64,000 bases of DNA, taken from the NCBI RefSeq assembly GCF_014107495.1, contig NZ_CP041969.1, forward strand, positions 3,397,501 through 3,461,500. Direction: 5' to 3'. Positions within the stretch are counted from its first letter, which is position 1, and each line of letters begins with the position of its first letter. The notes under the pieces were generated by a model. The model was not told where the DNA came from and did no database searches. It was given only the letters and a program-made list of their open reading frames with translations. Below, piece by piece: positions 27,737-36,656 of the stretch. The translations under genes were made by a program, and so were the position numbers. Source of the stretch: Cohnella cholangitidis (GTDB lineage: Bacteria; Bacillota; Bacilli; Paenibacillales; Paenibacillaceae).

Positions 27737-28627
27737 ATGAACATAAATATGAAAACAAGAAGGGGAATTTTTATCGCGGCTTGCTTGCTTCCGGGGCTGG
27801 CGTTATTTCTCCTGTTCAAAGTCTATCCGACGATACAGATCTTCCATAAATCGCTGTACTTATGGACCGGCGTAGGCGACAAGCCGAAGTTCATAGGGCT
27901 GAAAAACTTCGTGGACATGTTCAACGACGACGTTTTCTTGCTGGCGCTGCGCAACACGGGATTCCTAATGCTCATCGTTCCCGTGCTGACGCTGCTGATC
28001 GCGCTCGTGAACGCCTCCCTGCTGACGCAGTCGAAGCTGAAGGAAAAAAGCTTCTACCGTACGGTGTTCTTCTTCCCGAGCATTCTATCGTTCGTGGTCA
28101 TCGCCATTCTATGGTCGTTTATTTATCACCCGACGATGGGTTTCGTCAACTCCGGGCTGGAGCTGCTCGGGCTGGGCGACTGGGCGATGGCCTGGCTGGG
28201 CGACCAGCGGACGGTGCTATGGGCGCTCGCGGTGACGCTGATCTGGCAGGCGGCGGGGTATTACATGGTCATGTACATGGCGGGAATCGACGGCATTTCA
28301 CCCGACCTGTACGAAGCCGCGGGACTGGACGGCGCGACGCGAATCCAGCAATTTTTCCATATTACGATTCCGATGCTGTGGGAGATTATCCGCGTCACGA
28401 TCATCTTCAGCATTAACGGCGTGCTGACGATCAGCTTCGTGATCGTGTCGGTTATGACGGCAGGCGGTCCGGACCGCCATTCCGAGGTCGTGATGACGTA
28501 CTTGTACGGCCAAGCTTTTACGAACTCGAATTTCGGCTACGCCATGGCGATCGGCGTGTTTATTTTCATCGTCTCGCTGCTGCTTGCGCTGATCAGCAAC
28601 AAACTGACGGAAAGGGGGTCGCACTAA
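27737..28627 (+). CDS. Sugar ABC transporter permease, MsmF/UgpA type
   Basis: A 296-residue membrane protein with about six transmembrane segments and the EAA loop DLYEAAGLDGATRIQQFF. The start at 27737 (MNINMKTRRG) follows AGGTGAGAG; a longer frame from 27680 adds 19 residues with no ribosome binding site. It ends 1 bp before the next permease. It forms the channel with that partner for the binding protein encoded at 26201. Confidence 0.92.
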   Translation: MNINMKTRRGIFIAACLLPGLALFLLFKVYPTIQIFHKSLYLWTGVGDKPKFIGLKNFVDMFNDDVFLLALRNTGFLMLIVPVLTLLIALVNASLLTQSKLKEKSFYRTVFFFPSILSFVVIAILWSFIYHPTMGFVNSGLELLGLGDWAMAWLGDQRTVLWALAVTLIWQAAGYYMVMYMAGIDGISPDLYEAAGLDGATRIQQFFHITIPMLWEIIRVTIIFSINGVLTISFVIVSVMTAGGPDRHSEVVMTYLYGQAFTNSNFGYAMAIGVFIFIVSLLLALISNKLTERGSH

Positions 28628-28628
28628 G

Positions 28629-29501
28629 ATGTCATCCTATTCTGCATCTTTGCAACCGGGGAAGAAGTCTGTCGGCGGCGGCATCGGCAGGCTGGTCGTT
28701 CGCGTATTTCTGATCCTCCAAGCGCTGATCGTGGTCTATCCGCTGCTATGGAACGTGTTGGCTTCGCTCAAGACGAACGCCGAAGTGATGGAGAGCCCAT
28801 GGTCCTTGCCGTCGACCCTGAACTGGGACAACTACGTCAACGCGTTCACGACGGCCAAGATCGGAGATTACATGGTGAACTCCGTGCTTGTCGTCGCGAT
28901 GTCGATGGCCGTTCTGCTCTTTACGGCGATTCCGACGGCCTACGTGCTCGGACGGATGAGATTTCGCGGGCGCTCGTTCCTGACTAATTTCTACATGGCG
29001 GGTTTGTTCATCGGAGGCGTATACGTAATCGTACCGCTTTTTATCATGATGAACGACATGAGCATGCTCGATAATCGTTTCTGGCTGAGCGCCGTTTACG
29101 CGACGAACAGCTTGCCTTTCTCCGTTTTCCTGTTGACGGGTTTCATGAAATCGATCCCTCACGACTTCGAGGAGGCGGCCGCGATCGACGGCTGCGGCTA
29201 TTTCGGAACGTTGTTCAGGGTCATCATGCCGATGGCGCGTCCGGGTATCATCACGCTGATCGTGTTCAGCTTCTTCGACTTCTGGAACGAGTACGTTCTC
29301 GCGATGACGTTCATTACGGACGATGCCAAGAAGACGATCCCGATCGGCTTGTCCAACTTGATGCAAATCCAGCAATACGCGACCGATTGGGGCTCGCTGT
29401 TCGCCGGCCTCGTCATCGTACTCATTCCGACCATCCTTGTCTACGCTCTGCTTCAGAAGAAGCTGACCCAAGGCATGATGCTGGGCGGGGTTAAAGGTTA
29501 A
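28629..29501 (+). CDS. Sugar ABC transporter permease, MsmG/UgpE type
   Basis: A 290-residue membrane protein with about six helices and the EAA loop HDFEEAAAIDGCGYFGTLF. It ends QGMMLGGVKG, the usual C-terminus of this permease class. The start is 1 bp after the previous stop, so the two are translationally coupled. It is followed after 77 bp by the GH35 gene. Confidence 0.93.
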   Translation: MSSYSASLQPGKKSVGGGIGRLVVRVFLILQALIVVYPLLWNVLASLKTNAEVMESPWSLPSTLNWDNYVNAFTTAKIGDYMVNSVLVVAMSMAVLLFTAIPTAYVLGRMRFRGRSFLTNFYMAGLFIGGVYVIVPLFIMMNDMSMLDNRFWLSAVYATNSLPFSVFLLTGFMKSIPHDFEEAAAIDGCGYFGTLFRVIMPMARPGIITLIVFSFFDFWNEYVLAMTFITDDAKKTIPIGLSNLMQIQQYATDWGSLFAGLVIVLIPTILVYALLQKKLTQGMMLGGVKG

Positions 29502-29578
29502 TCGGAAGCAGGATTTAGAAATGCCAAGCAGGACATAAAAGAAAATTAACTTACGTAGCGGTAAAGGAGGTCGTTTCT

Positions 29579-31327
29579 GTGGCAACGTTCGGGATTCAAG
29601 GCGATGATTTCGTATACGACGGCAAGCCGATCCGGATTTTGTCCGGCGCCATTCACTATTTTCGCGTCGTGCCGGAGTATTGGGAGGACCGCCTGTTGAA
29701 GCTGAAAGCTTGCGGCTTTAATACGGTCGAGACGTACGTGGCGTGGAACGTGCACGAGCCGAAAGAAGGAGAATTCCGCTTTGACGGCATCGCGGATGTC
29801 GAGCGCTTCGTCCGACTGGCCGGCGAGTTGGGGCTTCACGTAATCGTGCGGCCGAGCCCGTACATCTGCGCGGAGTGGGAGTTCGGCGGTTTGCCCGCCT
29901 GGCTGCTCGAAGACGCGAACATGAGGCTTCGCTGTTACGACGAAGCTTATCTGGCGAAAGTGGACGCGTATTTCGACGAGCTGCTGCCGCGTTTCAAGCC
30001 GCTGCTCTGCGCGAACGGCGGGCCGATCATCGCGATGCAGATCGAGAACGAGTACGGCAGCTACGGGAATGATAAACAATACTTGGGATACGTCCGCGAC
30101 GGCATGCGGGTGCGCGGCATGGACGTGCTGCTGTTCACGTCGGACGGTCCCGAAGACCACATGCTGCAAGGCGGAATGGTCGACGGCGTGCTGGAGACGG
30201 TCAACTTCGGCTCGCGCGCGGCGGAGGCGTTCCGCAAGCTGCGGGAATACCAGCCGGAAGGCCCGCTCATGTGCATGGAGTTCTGGAACGGCTGGTTCGA
30301 CCACTGGATGGAGGAGCATCAATCCCGTCCTGCTTCGGACGTAGCCGACGCATTGGAAGAGATGCTGGCCGAGGGCGCCTCGGTCAACTTCTACATGTTC
30401 CACGGCGGCACGAACTTCGGTTTCCTGAACGGAGCCAATCATATCCAACGTTACGAACCGACGGTCAACAGCTACGATTACGACACTTTATTGGACGAAT
30501 CGGGCGAGCCGACGGAGAAATATTGGGCCGTGCGCAAAGTGCTCGAGCGGTACGCCGATTTGCCGGAGACGCGGCTGCCGGCGCCCATTCCGAAGCGCGC
30601 TTACGGCGAAGTGCGGATGGAGAGCTTCGCGGGATTGTTCCCGCAGTTGGACCGGCTCGCGACGCCCGTTCGGAGGACGTGCCCGGACCCCATGGAGAAG
30701 GTCGGCCAAGCTTACGGCTTTATCGTCTACTCGACGCGAATCAGCGGACCGAGAAGCGGGATGAGCCTGCATCTGCAGGATGTTCGGGACAGGGCGCTCG
30801 TTTTTGCGGACGGCGTTTACGTAGGCACGGTGGAGCGCTGGAATCCGGTCGAGCTGCCGTTGGAAGTTCCGGCGGATGGCGTACGGATCGACATTCTGGT
30901 CGAGAACATGGGGCGAGTAAACTACGGTCCCCTTATGCGCGATCCGAAGGGCATCACGGAAGGCGTGAGGCTGGGTAACCAGTTCCTCTACGATTGGACG
31001 ATCTATCCTTTGCCGCTGGAATCGTTGGAAGGACTTGAATTCGATTCGCTGCCTCTTGAGAAGACCGCATCGCAACCTGCGTTTTATCGGGGTACCTTCC
31101 ATGTTGACGGCCGCGCCGATACGTTCGTTCGATTCGACGGATGGACGAAAGGCGTCGCGTTCCTGAACGGCTTTAATCTCGGTCGCTATTGGGAAGTCGG
31201 GCCGACCCGCACGCTGTACGTTCCCGCGCCGCTGCTGCGCGACGGCGAGAACGAGCTCGTCGTGTTCGAGCTGCACGGTACGAAGGCCGGCGTCGTTCGG
31301 TTTACGGACAAGGCGGATTTGGGATAA
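29579..31327 (+). CDS. GH35 beta-galactosidase
   Basis: A 582-residue glycosidase with a GTG start after AAAGGAGG. The N-terminal TIM barrel shows ILSGAIHYFRV, the GH35 acid/base in QIENEYGSYG (E158) and the predicted nucleophile in MEFWNGWFDHW (E234). C-terminal beta domains begin at about 390. No signal peptide is present, so it acts in the cytoplasm on imported sugar and removes terminal beta-linked galactose. It lies between the importer and the fucosidase gene of the same locus. Confidence 0.95.
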   Translation: MATFGIQGDDFVYDGKPIRILSGAIHYFRVVPEYWEDRLLKLKACGFNTVETYVAWNVHEPKEGEFRFDGIADVERFVRLAGELGLHVIVRPSPYICAEWEFGGLPAWLLEDANMRLRCYDEAYLAKVDAYFDELLPRFKPLLCANGGPIIAMQIENEYGSYGNDKQYLGYVRDGMRVRGMDVLLFTSDGPEDHMLQGGMVDGVLETVNFGSRAAEAFRKLREYQPEGPLMCMEFWNGWFDHWMEEHQSRPASDVADALEEMLAEGASVNFYMFHGGTNFGFLNGANHIQRYEPTVNSYDYDTLLDESGEPTEKYWAVRKVLERYADLPETRLPAPIPKRAYGEVRMESFAGLFPQLDRLATPVRRTCPDPMEKVGQAYGFIVYSTRISGPRSGMSLHLQDVRDRALVFADGVYVGTVERWNPVELPLEVPADGVRIDILVENMGRVNYGPLMRDPKGITEGVRLGNQFLYDWTIYPLPLESLEGLEFDSLPLEKTASQPAFYRGTFHVDGRADTFVRFDGWTKGVAFLNGFNLGRYWEVGPTRTLYVPAPLLRDGENELVVFELHGTKAGVVRFTDKADLG

Positions 31328-31416
31328 GTTTGGGAGACGTATAAGAACGAGCGTCCGATGCGCCGGGTTGCACCGAAAGATGCAGCCCGGCGATTTTTGA
31401 ATAGGAGGAGCTATCG

Positions 31417-32847
31417 ATGGGAGTATCGGTTAAGGAAGCCGCGCGAATCGCCCCGTCGCCCAGGCAACTGGCATGGCAGGAGCTGGAGTTTTACGGTTTT
31501 ATTCATTTTACGATGAACACGTTCACCGACCGGGAATGGGGGCTTGGCGACGAAAGTCCGTCCCTGTTCAACCCGTCGGAGTTGAGTGCGGCGCAATGGG
31601 TGGAAGCGAGCCGCGCCGCTGGCATGAAAGGGCTTATCCTCACTTGCAAGCACCACGACGGCTTTTGCTTATGGCCGAGCGCCTACACGGAGCATTCGGT
31701 GAAGAACAGCCCTTGGAGGAACGGTCGGGGAGATCTGGTCCGCGAGGTGGCCGACGCTTGCCGGGAGGCGGGACTGAAATTCGGCGTCTATTTGTCTCCT
31801 TGGGATCGCCATGAACCGAGCTATGGCGATTCTTCGGCATACAACGCTTATTTTCTGAATCAGCTGCGCGAGCTGCTGACCGGGTACGGGGAACTGTTCT
31901 GCGTCTGGTTCGACGGGGCTTGCGGAGAAGGACCGAACGGCAAGCGCCAGGTTTACGATTGGGACGCTTACTACGGCTTGATCCGGGAGCTGCAGCCGAA
32001 CGCGGTCATCTCCGTCTGCGGACCCGACGTTCGCTGGTGCGGCAACGAGGCGGGCCAGACGAGAACGTCGGAATGGAGCGTCGTTCCGTCGACGATGCGG
32101 GATAACGAGAAAATCCAGGCTAATTCGCAGCAGGCCGATGATGGGGAATTCGCCAAGCGCGTCGGTTCGCAAGACGAGGATCTCGGCAGCCGCGCCGTGC
32201 TGGCCGGAACGGAGGAAGTCGTCTGGTATCCGGCCGAAGTGAACACTTCGATCCGGCCGGGTTGGTTCTATCATGCATCGGAAGACGATAGCGTGAAGAA
32301 CGCGGACGAGCTGATGGAGTTGTACGAGCGGATCGTCGGAGGCAACTCGTCGTTCTTGCTTAACCTGCCTCCGGACAAGCGAGGCCTGCTTCACGAGAAC
32401 GACGTCGCGCGGATGAAAGAGCTGGGAGAGCGGATTCGGGCCGCTTACGGGAAGGATCTGGCTGCCGGCGCCGAAGTTCGGGCTTCGCATGCGATGGATG
32501 AGGCGCATGGAGCGAACCGGCTGACCGATGGCGACTCGTCGACATACTGGCGAGCTCCGGAAGGCGAGGAGCAGGCGGAATTCGTCGTCGATCTCGGAGA
32601 CGAATTCCGCTTTGACCGGATCCTGCTCTCGGAATACATCCGCGAAGGACAGAGAGTCGAGCGCTTTCGGCTGGAGGCGGAGAACGGCCAAGGAGAATGG
32701 ACGCCCGTATTCGAGGGAACCGTCATCGGCTACAAGAAGATTTGCCGGATCGAAGAGACGACAGCCCGACGCTTGCGCCTGACGATCGCCGAATCGCGTT
32801 GGAGCCCGACGCTGAGCGGGTTCGGGGTATACAAGAGCCGAGGGTAG
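31417..32847 (+). CDS. GH29 alpha-L-fucosidase with C-terminal discoidin-like domain
   Basis: A 476-residue enzyme. GH29 landmarks are FIHFTMNTFTDREWG, LTCKHHDGFCLWPS and the nucleophile Asp in FCVWFDGACG (D166). A C-terminal F5/8-type (CBM32-like) module lies at about 345-475, with HGANRLTDGDSSTYWRAP. No signal peptide is seen, so the enzyme should be cytoplasmic. It removes alpha-L-fucose. With the GH35 enzyme and importer it fits a path where a fucosylated galactoside is imported, defucosylated and then cut by the galactosidase. GGAGGAG precedes the ATG. Confidence 0.93.
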   Translation: MGVSVKEAARIAPSPRQLAWQELEFYGFIHFTMNTFTDREWGLGDESPSLFNPSELSAAQWVEASRAAGMKGLILTCKHHDGFCLWPSAYTEHSVKNSPWRNGRGDLVREVADACREAGLKFGVYLSPWDRHEPSYGDSSAYNAYFLNQLRELLTGYGELFCVWFDGACGEGPNGKRQVYDWDAYYGLIRELQPNAVISVCGPDVRWCGNEAGQTRTSEWSVVPSTMRDNEKIQANSQQADDGEFAKRVGSQDEDLGSRAVLAGTEEVVWYPAEVNTSIRPGWFYHASEDDSVKNADELMELYERIVGGNSSFLLNLPPDKRGLLHENDVARMKELGERIRAAYGKDLAAGAEVRASHAMDEAHGANRLTDGDSSTYWRAPEGEEQAEFVVDLGDEFRFDRILLSEYIREGQRVERFRLEAENGQGEWTPVFEGTVIGYKKICRIEETTARRLRLTIAESRWSPTLSGFGVYKSRG

Positions 32848-32919
32848 TAAGCAGAACGAACTTGCTGCTTATGCTCGCTAGCGTAACCAGGCTCGGAATG
32901 ATGCGATAAACCAAACAAT

Positions 32920-32943
32920 AAAGGCCCGCGAATGCGGGCCTTT
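32920..32943. terminator. Bidirectional terminator between fucosidase and AEC transporter genes
   Basis: AAAGGCCCGC (32920-32929) and GCGGGCCTTT (32934-32943) form a perfect 10-bp stem with a 4-nt loop; A and T ends allow use on both strands between these convergent genes. Confidence 0.85.
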
Positions 32944-32990
32944 GTTCATATGTGCGCCCAGCTTGGGCATACCGTCCCTCTACTCGAATC

Positions 32991-33914
32991 TCAGGAAAAT
33001 AAATAGGTCGATAGATAAATCACTAGCGTCAAAGTGACGCTGCTGCACAAGGTCGAGACGAGCACGGCTTGGGCGGCGAATTCCGGTTCGTTGCCGTACT
33101 CAAGAGCGAGCGCCGCGCTATTCCTCGAGGTCGGTATGGCGCTTGCGATGAAGAGCGCTTGCGCGACGATCCCGTCGATATGAAACAACGTCAGAAGCGA
33201 GAAAGCGATTAGCGGAGCAACGAGCAGACGGAGGAAGGAGCTGAGCAGTACCCGGCTCGTATTTCTGTACAGTTTGGCCCCCGCCATTTGCGCTCCGATG
33301 GATACCAAAGCGAGCGATAGCATTCCTCCGGCCACCGTATGCATGGGAATCTCTATCGAATCGGGAAGCGGGATCTGCAGCAGATTACACAGAATACCCG
33401 CCACGAAAGCGTACAAGATAGGCATCTTCGCGAATTGGCGCAACGTCTTGGACGTCCCGATGCTGGCCGCGCTCGCGTTGAACAGGCCGAAAGTGAACGT
33501 AAGGGCAATCTCGAATAAGACGACCATCATCTGAACGGACATGGCAAAGGGATCGCTCTGAAAAACATAACCGTTAACCGGGATGCCGATGTTGCCGTTG
33601 TTCGTCAGGATGATGCTGTTGGAGAAGCTCGCCGCGGTCGGGCGGTTGTGCTTCAGTAACCGGCTAATGCCGTTGCCGAGCAGGAACAGAACGATAAACT
33701 GCGCGATCAGCAGTCCGAAGATAAGAAGCAGCAGATGCAGAGAGAGGCTAGCCTCGTATACCGTAATGAAAGTAAGCGCCGGAATGTAATAATACAGAAT
33801 AAGGCGGGAGAAAGTTTTCATCTCGAATTGGAAAAACCTCTGCAGCACGACGCCGACGCCGATAAGAATGACGAGGGGCAATATGATTTCTTCGATAATG
33901 TGCAGGAAAACCAT
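32991..33914 (-). CDS. AEC-family (auxin efflux carrier type) transporter
   Basis: A 307-residue integral membrane protein with about ten hydrophobic segments. The AEC pattern is visible in NSIILTNNGNIGIPVNGYVF (about 102-121) and in the C-terminal ASAIPTSRNSAALALEYG. The start at 33914 (MVFLHII) is preferred to the GTG at 33923 because AGGGTGA is correctly spaced from it. Bacterial members move organic acids such as malate. The substrate here is unknown, and neighbours do not help. Confidence 0.88.
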   Translation of the reverse strand: MVFLHIIEEIILPLVILIGVGVVLQRFFQFEMKTFSRLILYYYIPALTFITVYEASLSLHLLLLIFGLLIAQFIVLFLLGNGISRLLKHNRPTAASFSNSIILTNNGNIGIPVNGYVFQSDPFAMSVQMMVVLFEIALTFTFGLFNASAASIGTSKTLRQFAKMPILYAFVAGILCNLLQIPLPDSIEIPMHTVAGGMLSLALVSIGAQMAGAKLYRNTSRVLLSSFLRLLVAPLIAFSLLTLFHIDGIVAQALFIASAIPTSRNSAALALEYGNEPEFAAQAVLVSTLCSSVTLTLVIYLSTYLFS

Positions 33915-33934
33915 TTGAATCACCCTATCCGCGT

Positions 33935-34636
33935 TTATGCTAGTAATTGATCGATACTTAACGTTTGACCGGGTTCCATGACCCGACCATGAATTCCTTT
34001 GGCCGCGAGCCTATCCGTAAACTCGCGACCGTCTTGCCGAATGATCGGGAACGTATTGAAGTGGACGGGAATTACGCATTTGGCTTGCAGCCACTGAGCC
34101 GCGACAATCGCGTCGGACGGGCCCATCGTATATCGATCGCCGATCGGCAAGAAAGCAAGGTCGATCGGCTGCCGCTCCCCGAGCCACTTCATATCCCCGA
34201 ATAAGCCTGTATCGCCGGCATAGTAGACCGTATATTTTCCGATCGTAAGCAGGAAGCCGACCGAAACTCCGGTACTCAAGCTTTCTCCGTTCGTATCGGT
34301 TACGGATGAGCTGTGCAAGGCGGGCGTCACGTATACTTTGCCGAAGTCGAAGGACCACTCTCCGCCGATGTTCATGATCTCAACGTCTACTCCTTGCTTC
34401 CCCATATGGAGGGCAAGCTCTTCCGCCGCGATAATGGGGGCGTTATTTTGTTTTGCAATGGCAACGGCGTCGGTGATATGATCGGTATGACCGTGCGTCA
34501 GCAGGACGTACTGCGCTTGGATTTGCTCCGGTTGCGCGACGGAGACGGGATTGCCCGTCAGGAAGGGATCGATAATAATCGAGCTTTCTCCGTTCGTGAT
34601 CTGGATGCAGGAATGTCCATGATAGCGAATCAGCAT
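33935..34636 (-). CDS. UPF0173 metal-dependent hydrolase (YtkL-like)
   Basis: A 233-residue cytoplasmic protein of the metallo-beta-lactamase fold, starting MLIRYHGHSCIQI. The metal-binding motif is THGHTDHI (about 48-55), and further ligands are in TPALHS, YYAGDTGLFGD and IPVHFNTFP, as in UPF0173. The start at 34636 follows AGAGGAG; a longer frame from 34720 has no site and a non-homologous N-terminus. The substrate is unknown. It is divergent from the PaaX-like regulator. Confidence 0.92.
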   Translation of the reverse strand: MLIRYHGHSCIQITNGESSIIIDPFLTGNPVSVAQPEQIQAQYVLLTHGHTDHITDAVAIAKQNNAPIIAAEELALHMGKQGVDVEIMNIGGEWSFDFGKVYVTPALHSSSVTDTNGESLSTGVSVGFLLTIGKYTVYYAGDTGLFGDMKWLGERQPIDLAFLPIGDRYTMGPSDAIVAAQWLQAKCVIPVHFNTFPIIRQDGREFTDRLAAKGIHGRVMEPGQTLSIDQLLA

Positions 34637-34759
34637 TTGAAACCGCTCCTCTGATGATATATAATAAAAATTACAACGATCGTTGATAATAAAGTTATAT
34701 TTAATTCGAGTTGCTGTCAACTCTATTTTTTTGCATTCTTTCGGAGGGGGGTCTTTTTT

Positions 34760-35554
34760 GTGTTATCCGTCGAGAAGCAAATTCTCTATTTAATTTCCCG
34801 TACGGAGAGCCTGTCCGCGAAGGACCTTATTCGAATTTACGAAGGAAGAGGCATCGGCTCGCAGATCGTGAGGAACGCGTTGGCGCGGCTGAAGAAGGAA
34901 CGTTACGCGGATGCGACCGCACGATCGATGTACGCCGCTACGGAACTCGGAAGAGAATACGTCGCTTCGATCAACGGGAAGCCGAGGCAATACGAACGGC
35001 AATGGGACGGGAATTGGTACTTCGTCATGTTCGAAATTCCGGAGACGGAACGCAAGAAGCGGGATGGATTTCGTACGGATCTCGTGCAGCTCGGTTATGG
35101 CGGGGTGTATAAAGGGGTATATGCTTCTCCGTGGGAGTATACCGAGGAAGTGCTTCGCTTAGGCGCGGTGCATGAAGTTCTCCCTTACTTATCCTTGACT
35201 AAGGGGGAGTATTTGCATAACCCGGTTACTTCCGGGCAGGCGCGGGAAATTTGGGGACTTGAGGAAGTCGAGAGACTCTACGAGGAGAAACGGGACTGGT
35301 TCGACAACGTTTTTCTACCTTCGCTGCGCGGCGTGGAAGAGTCCGAGCCCGAATACGATCTGCGGCTGTTTCTTAAGTTTCTCGAGCTTGGGGATGTTAT
35401 TGCCGAATTGGGGCTCCGAGATCCGATGCTCCCGGCGGAACTGCTTCCGGACGATTGGACGAACGGGGGGACGATCGCTAGGTTTAACGAGACATTGCGG
35501 CGGATTGCGGACCGTATTCCGAAGGAATCGAGCTATCGGAGATTCGTGGTTTAA
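34760..35554 (+). CDS. PaaX-family transcriptional regulator
   Basis: A 264-residue cytoplasmic protein with a GTG start 9 nt after GGAGGGGG. The N-terminal winged helix (about 1-70) has IGSQIVRNALARLKKER as recognition region; the middle matches PaaX (WDGNWYFVMFEIPETERKKRD); and the C-terminus has LPAELLPDDWTN, the family's end motif. PaaX represses phenylacetate degradation genes and responds to phenylacetyl-CoA. No paa genes are nearby, so the ligand and targets are open. The divergent UPF0173 gene, 123 bp away, is a possible target. Confidence 0.85.
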   Translation: MLSVEKQILYLISRTESLSAKDLIRIYEGRGIGSQIVRNALARLKKERYADATARSMYAATELGREYVASINGKPRQYERQWDGNWYFVMFEIPETERKKRDGFRTDLVQLGYGGVYKGVYASPWEYTEEVLRLGAVHEVLPYLSLTKGEYLHNPVTSGQAREIWGLEEVERLYEEKRDWFDNVFLPSLRGVEESEPEYDLRLFLKFLELGDVIAELGLRDPMLPAELLPDDWTNGGTIARFNETLRRIADRIPKESSYRRFVV

Positions 35555-35745
35555 CCCATTGCCGAAATCCTCTCCCTTCCAACGCCGCATCAATCGCTCA
35601 GGGACGAAAAACCAAGACCTAAGTAGGGGAACGATCCCCATCTTCGAGGGGGGGTTCCGGCAGGAAATTTGAAGTATGATGTTATCTATAAACGCATTGT
35701 CGAACTGCAGGGGGCCCAGACGCTGCTAACCCGGTTTTAAAAACA

Positions 35746-35773
35746 ACAAAGGCCCGTAGATACGGACCTTTGT
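35746..35773. terminator. Bidirectional terminator between PaaX-like and NlpC/P60 genes
   Basis: Arms 35746-35758 and 35761-35773 pair over 13 bp with one mismatch; they start with ACAAAGG and end with CCTTTGT. The gap 35555-35745 holds nothing else I can identify. Confidence 0.8.
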
Positions 35774-35792
35774 TCATATTACATAAAAAAAC

Positions 35793-36299
35793 TTATTGCG
35801 GTTTAACTGCTGCAGCTACTTCAACGGCTTCCGGCTCGGTAGCTACTTTCTTATACGTTTCGTCGCTCATTACGCGGCGAGCGCCAAGGTAGCGCTTTGC
35901 GTAATAGCTCTCGTCCAAAGACGTGATGGTAACGCCTTTGGATGCCGCATGGGCGAAATTGTTGTTGCCAACATAAATTCCGACATGCGAGACACCGTTG
36001 CCGCTCGTATTGAAGAATACGAGATCTCCCGGACGAAGGTCCTCGGTAGCAATCTTAGTGGCTTTTTCCCAGCTGAACATATCTCTGGATGTACGAGGCA
36101 AGTCGATGCCGAGCTCATTGAATACGTACCCCGTAAAGCCGGAGCAGTCGAATCCGCTCTTAGTCGTTCCGCCGTAGTCGTACCTGATTCCAATAAGATC
36201 ATCAACCGACTTGTCTAACTTGGAGTCTGCGAATGCGCTGCCGACCTGTAAAGCTAGAAGTAAAGCTAAGGAAAACAAAAACACTGAAACTTTGCGCAA
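35793..36299 (-). CDS. Secreted NlpC/P60 peptidoglycan endopeptidase
   Basis: A 168-residue protein with a signal peptide (about 1-24, ending SAFA-DS) and one NlpC/P60 domain. The catalytic Cys is in SGFDCSGFTGYV (about 49-60) and the His in GVSHVGIYVGNNNFAHA. It cleaves gamma-D-Glu-meso-Dap type stem-peptide bonds in the cell wall. There is no separate wall-binding domain. The start is TTG at 36299, 8 nt after GGAAGGAG. A ydaO-type riboswitch occupies the leader, so expression should fall when c-di-AMP is high. Confidence 0.92.
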   Translation of the reverse strand: MRKVSVFLFSLALLLALQVGSAFADSKLDKSVDDLIGIRYDYGGTTKSGFDCSGFTGYVFNELGIDLPRTSRDMFSWEKATKIATEDLRPGDLVFFNTSGNGVSHVGIYVGNNNFAHAASKGVTITSLDESYYAKRYLGARRVMSDETYKKVATEPEAVEVAAAVKPQ

Positions 36300-36305
36300 A
36301 ACCGG

Positions 36306-36445
36306 TGACTCCTTCCGTGCCTACGAGGTTAGCTGGAGGGTTCGGTAGAAGGTTCCCCTATGGCTCCTGTGAAGCAAAGCCAATTCACCCGTGTTGATGG
36401 TTCCCCCGTTCCCCGACATGCGGGAACTCGGCAATTTTTGATTTC
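36306..36445 (-). promoter_or_regulatory. ydaO/yuaA (c-di-AMP) riboswitch
   Basis: On the minus strand the leader reads GCCGAGTTCCCGCATG, CGGGGAACGGGGGAACCA, CACGGGTGAA, TAGGGGAACC, and CCGAACCCTCCAGCTAACC followed by TCGTAGGC and GGAAGGAG. These blocks, in this order, are the conserved core of the ydaO riboswitch. It lies directly before an NlpC/P60 hydrolase gene, a classic context where c-di-AMP turns off wall-hydrolase synthesis. Boundaries are good to about 10 bases. Confidence 0.93.
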
Positions 36446-36575
36446 TTAGCTTTATATATTCGGTTATTCTGACGAATTTCCTGCATCTGCTAAATGAGAA
36501 TTCCTTAATCTTGAGTGCAAAACTAGGGAATGATACCCTCCTTTCGCCTGCTTTTATCCCGCCGATAATAACGCC

Positions 36576-36613
36576 AAACCCCGGCTGCGGCCTAATTGCG
36601 GGCGCAACCGGGG
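36576..36613 (-). terminator. Probable terminator after the membrane protein gene
   Basis: CCCCGGCTGCG (36579-36589) and CGCAACCGGGG (36603-36613) pair over 11 bp with one mismatch; the minus-strand tail is only TTTGG. The rest of 36446-36656 would hold the riboswitch promoter (a TATATA lies near 36455-36460), with nothing else seen. Confidence 0.55.
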
Positions 36614-36656
36614 AGTGTCCCGGGTCGGTTATTGTCGAATATGGGACAAAAGAAGC

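Noticed and set aside
31669-32691. A 340-codon open frame on the minus strand
   Set aside because: It is antisense to the GH29 fucosidase, whose catalytic motifs are clear, and matches no family I recognise.
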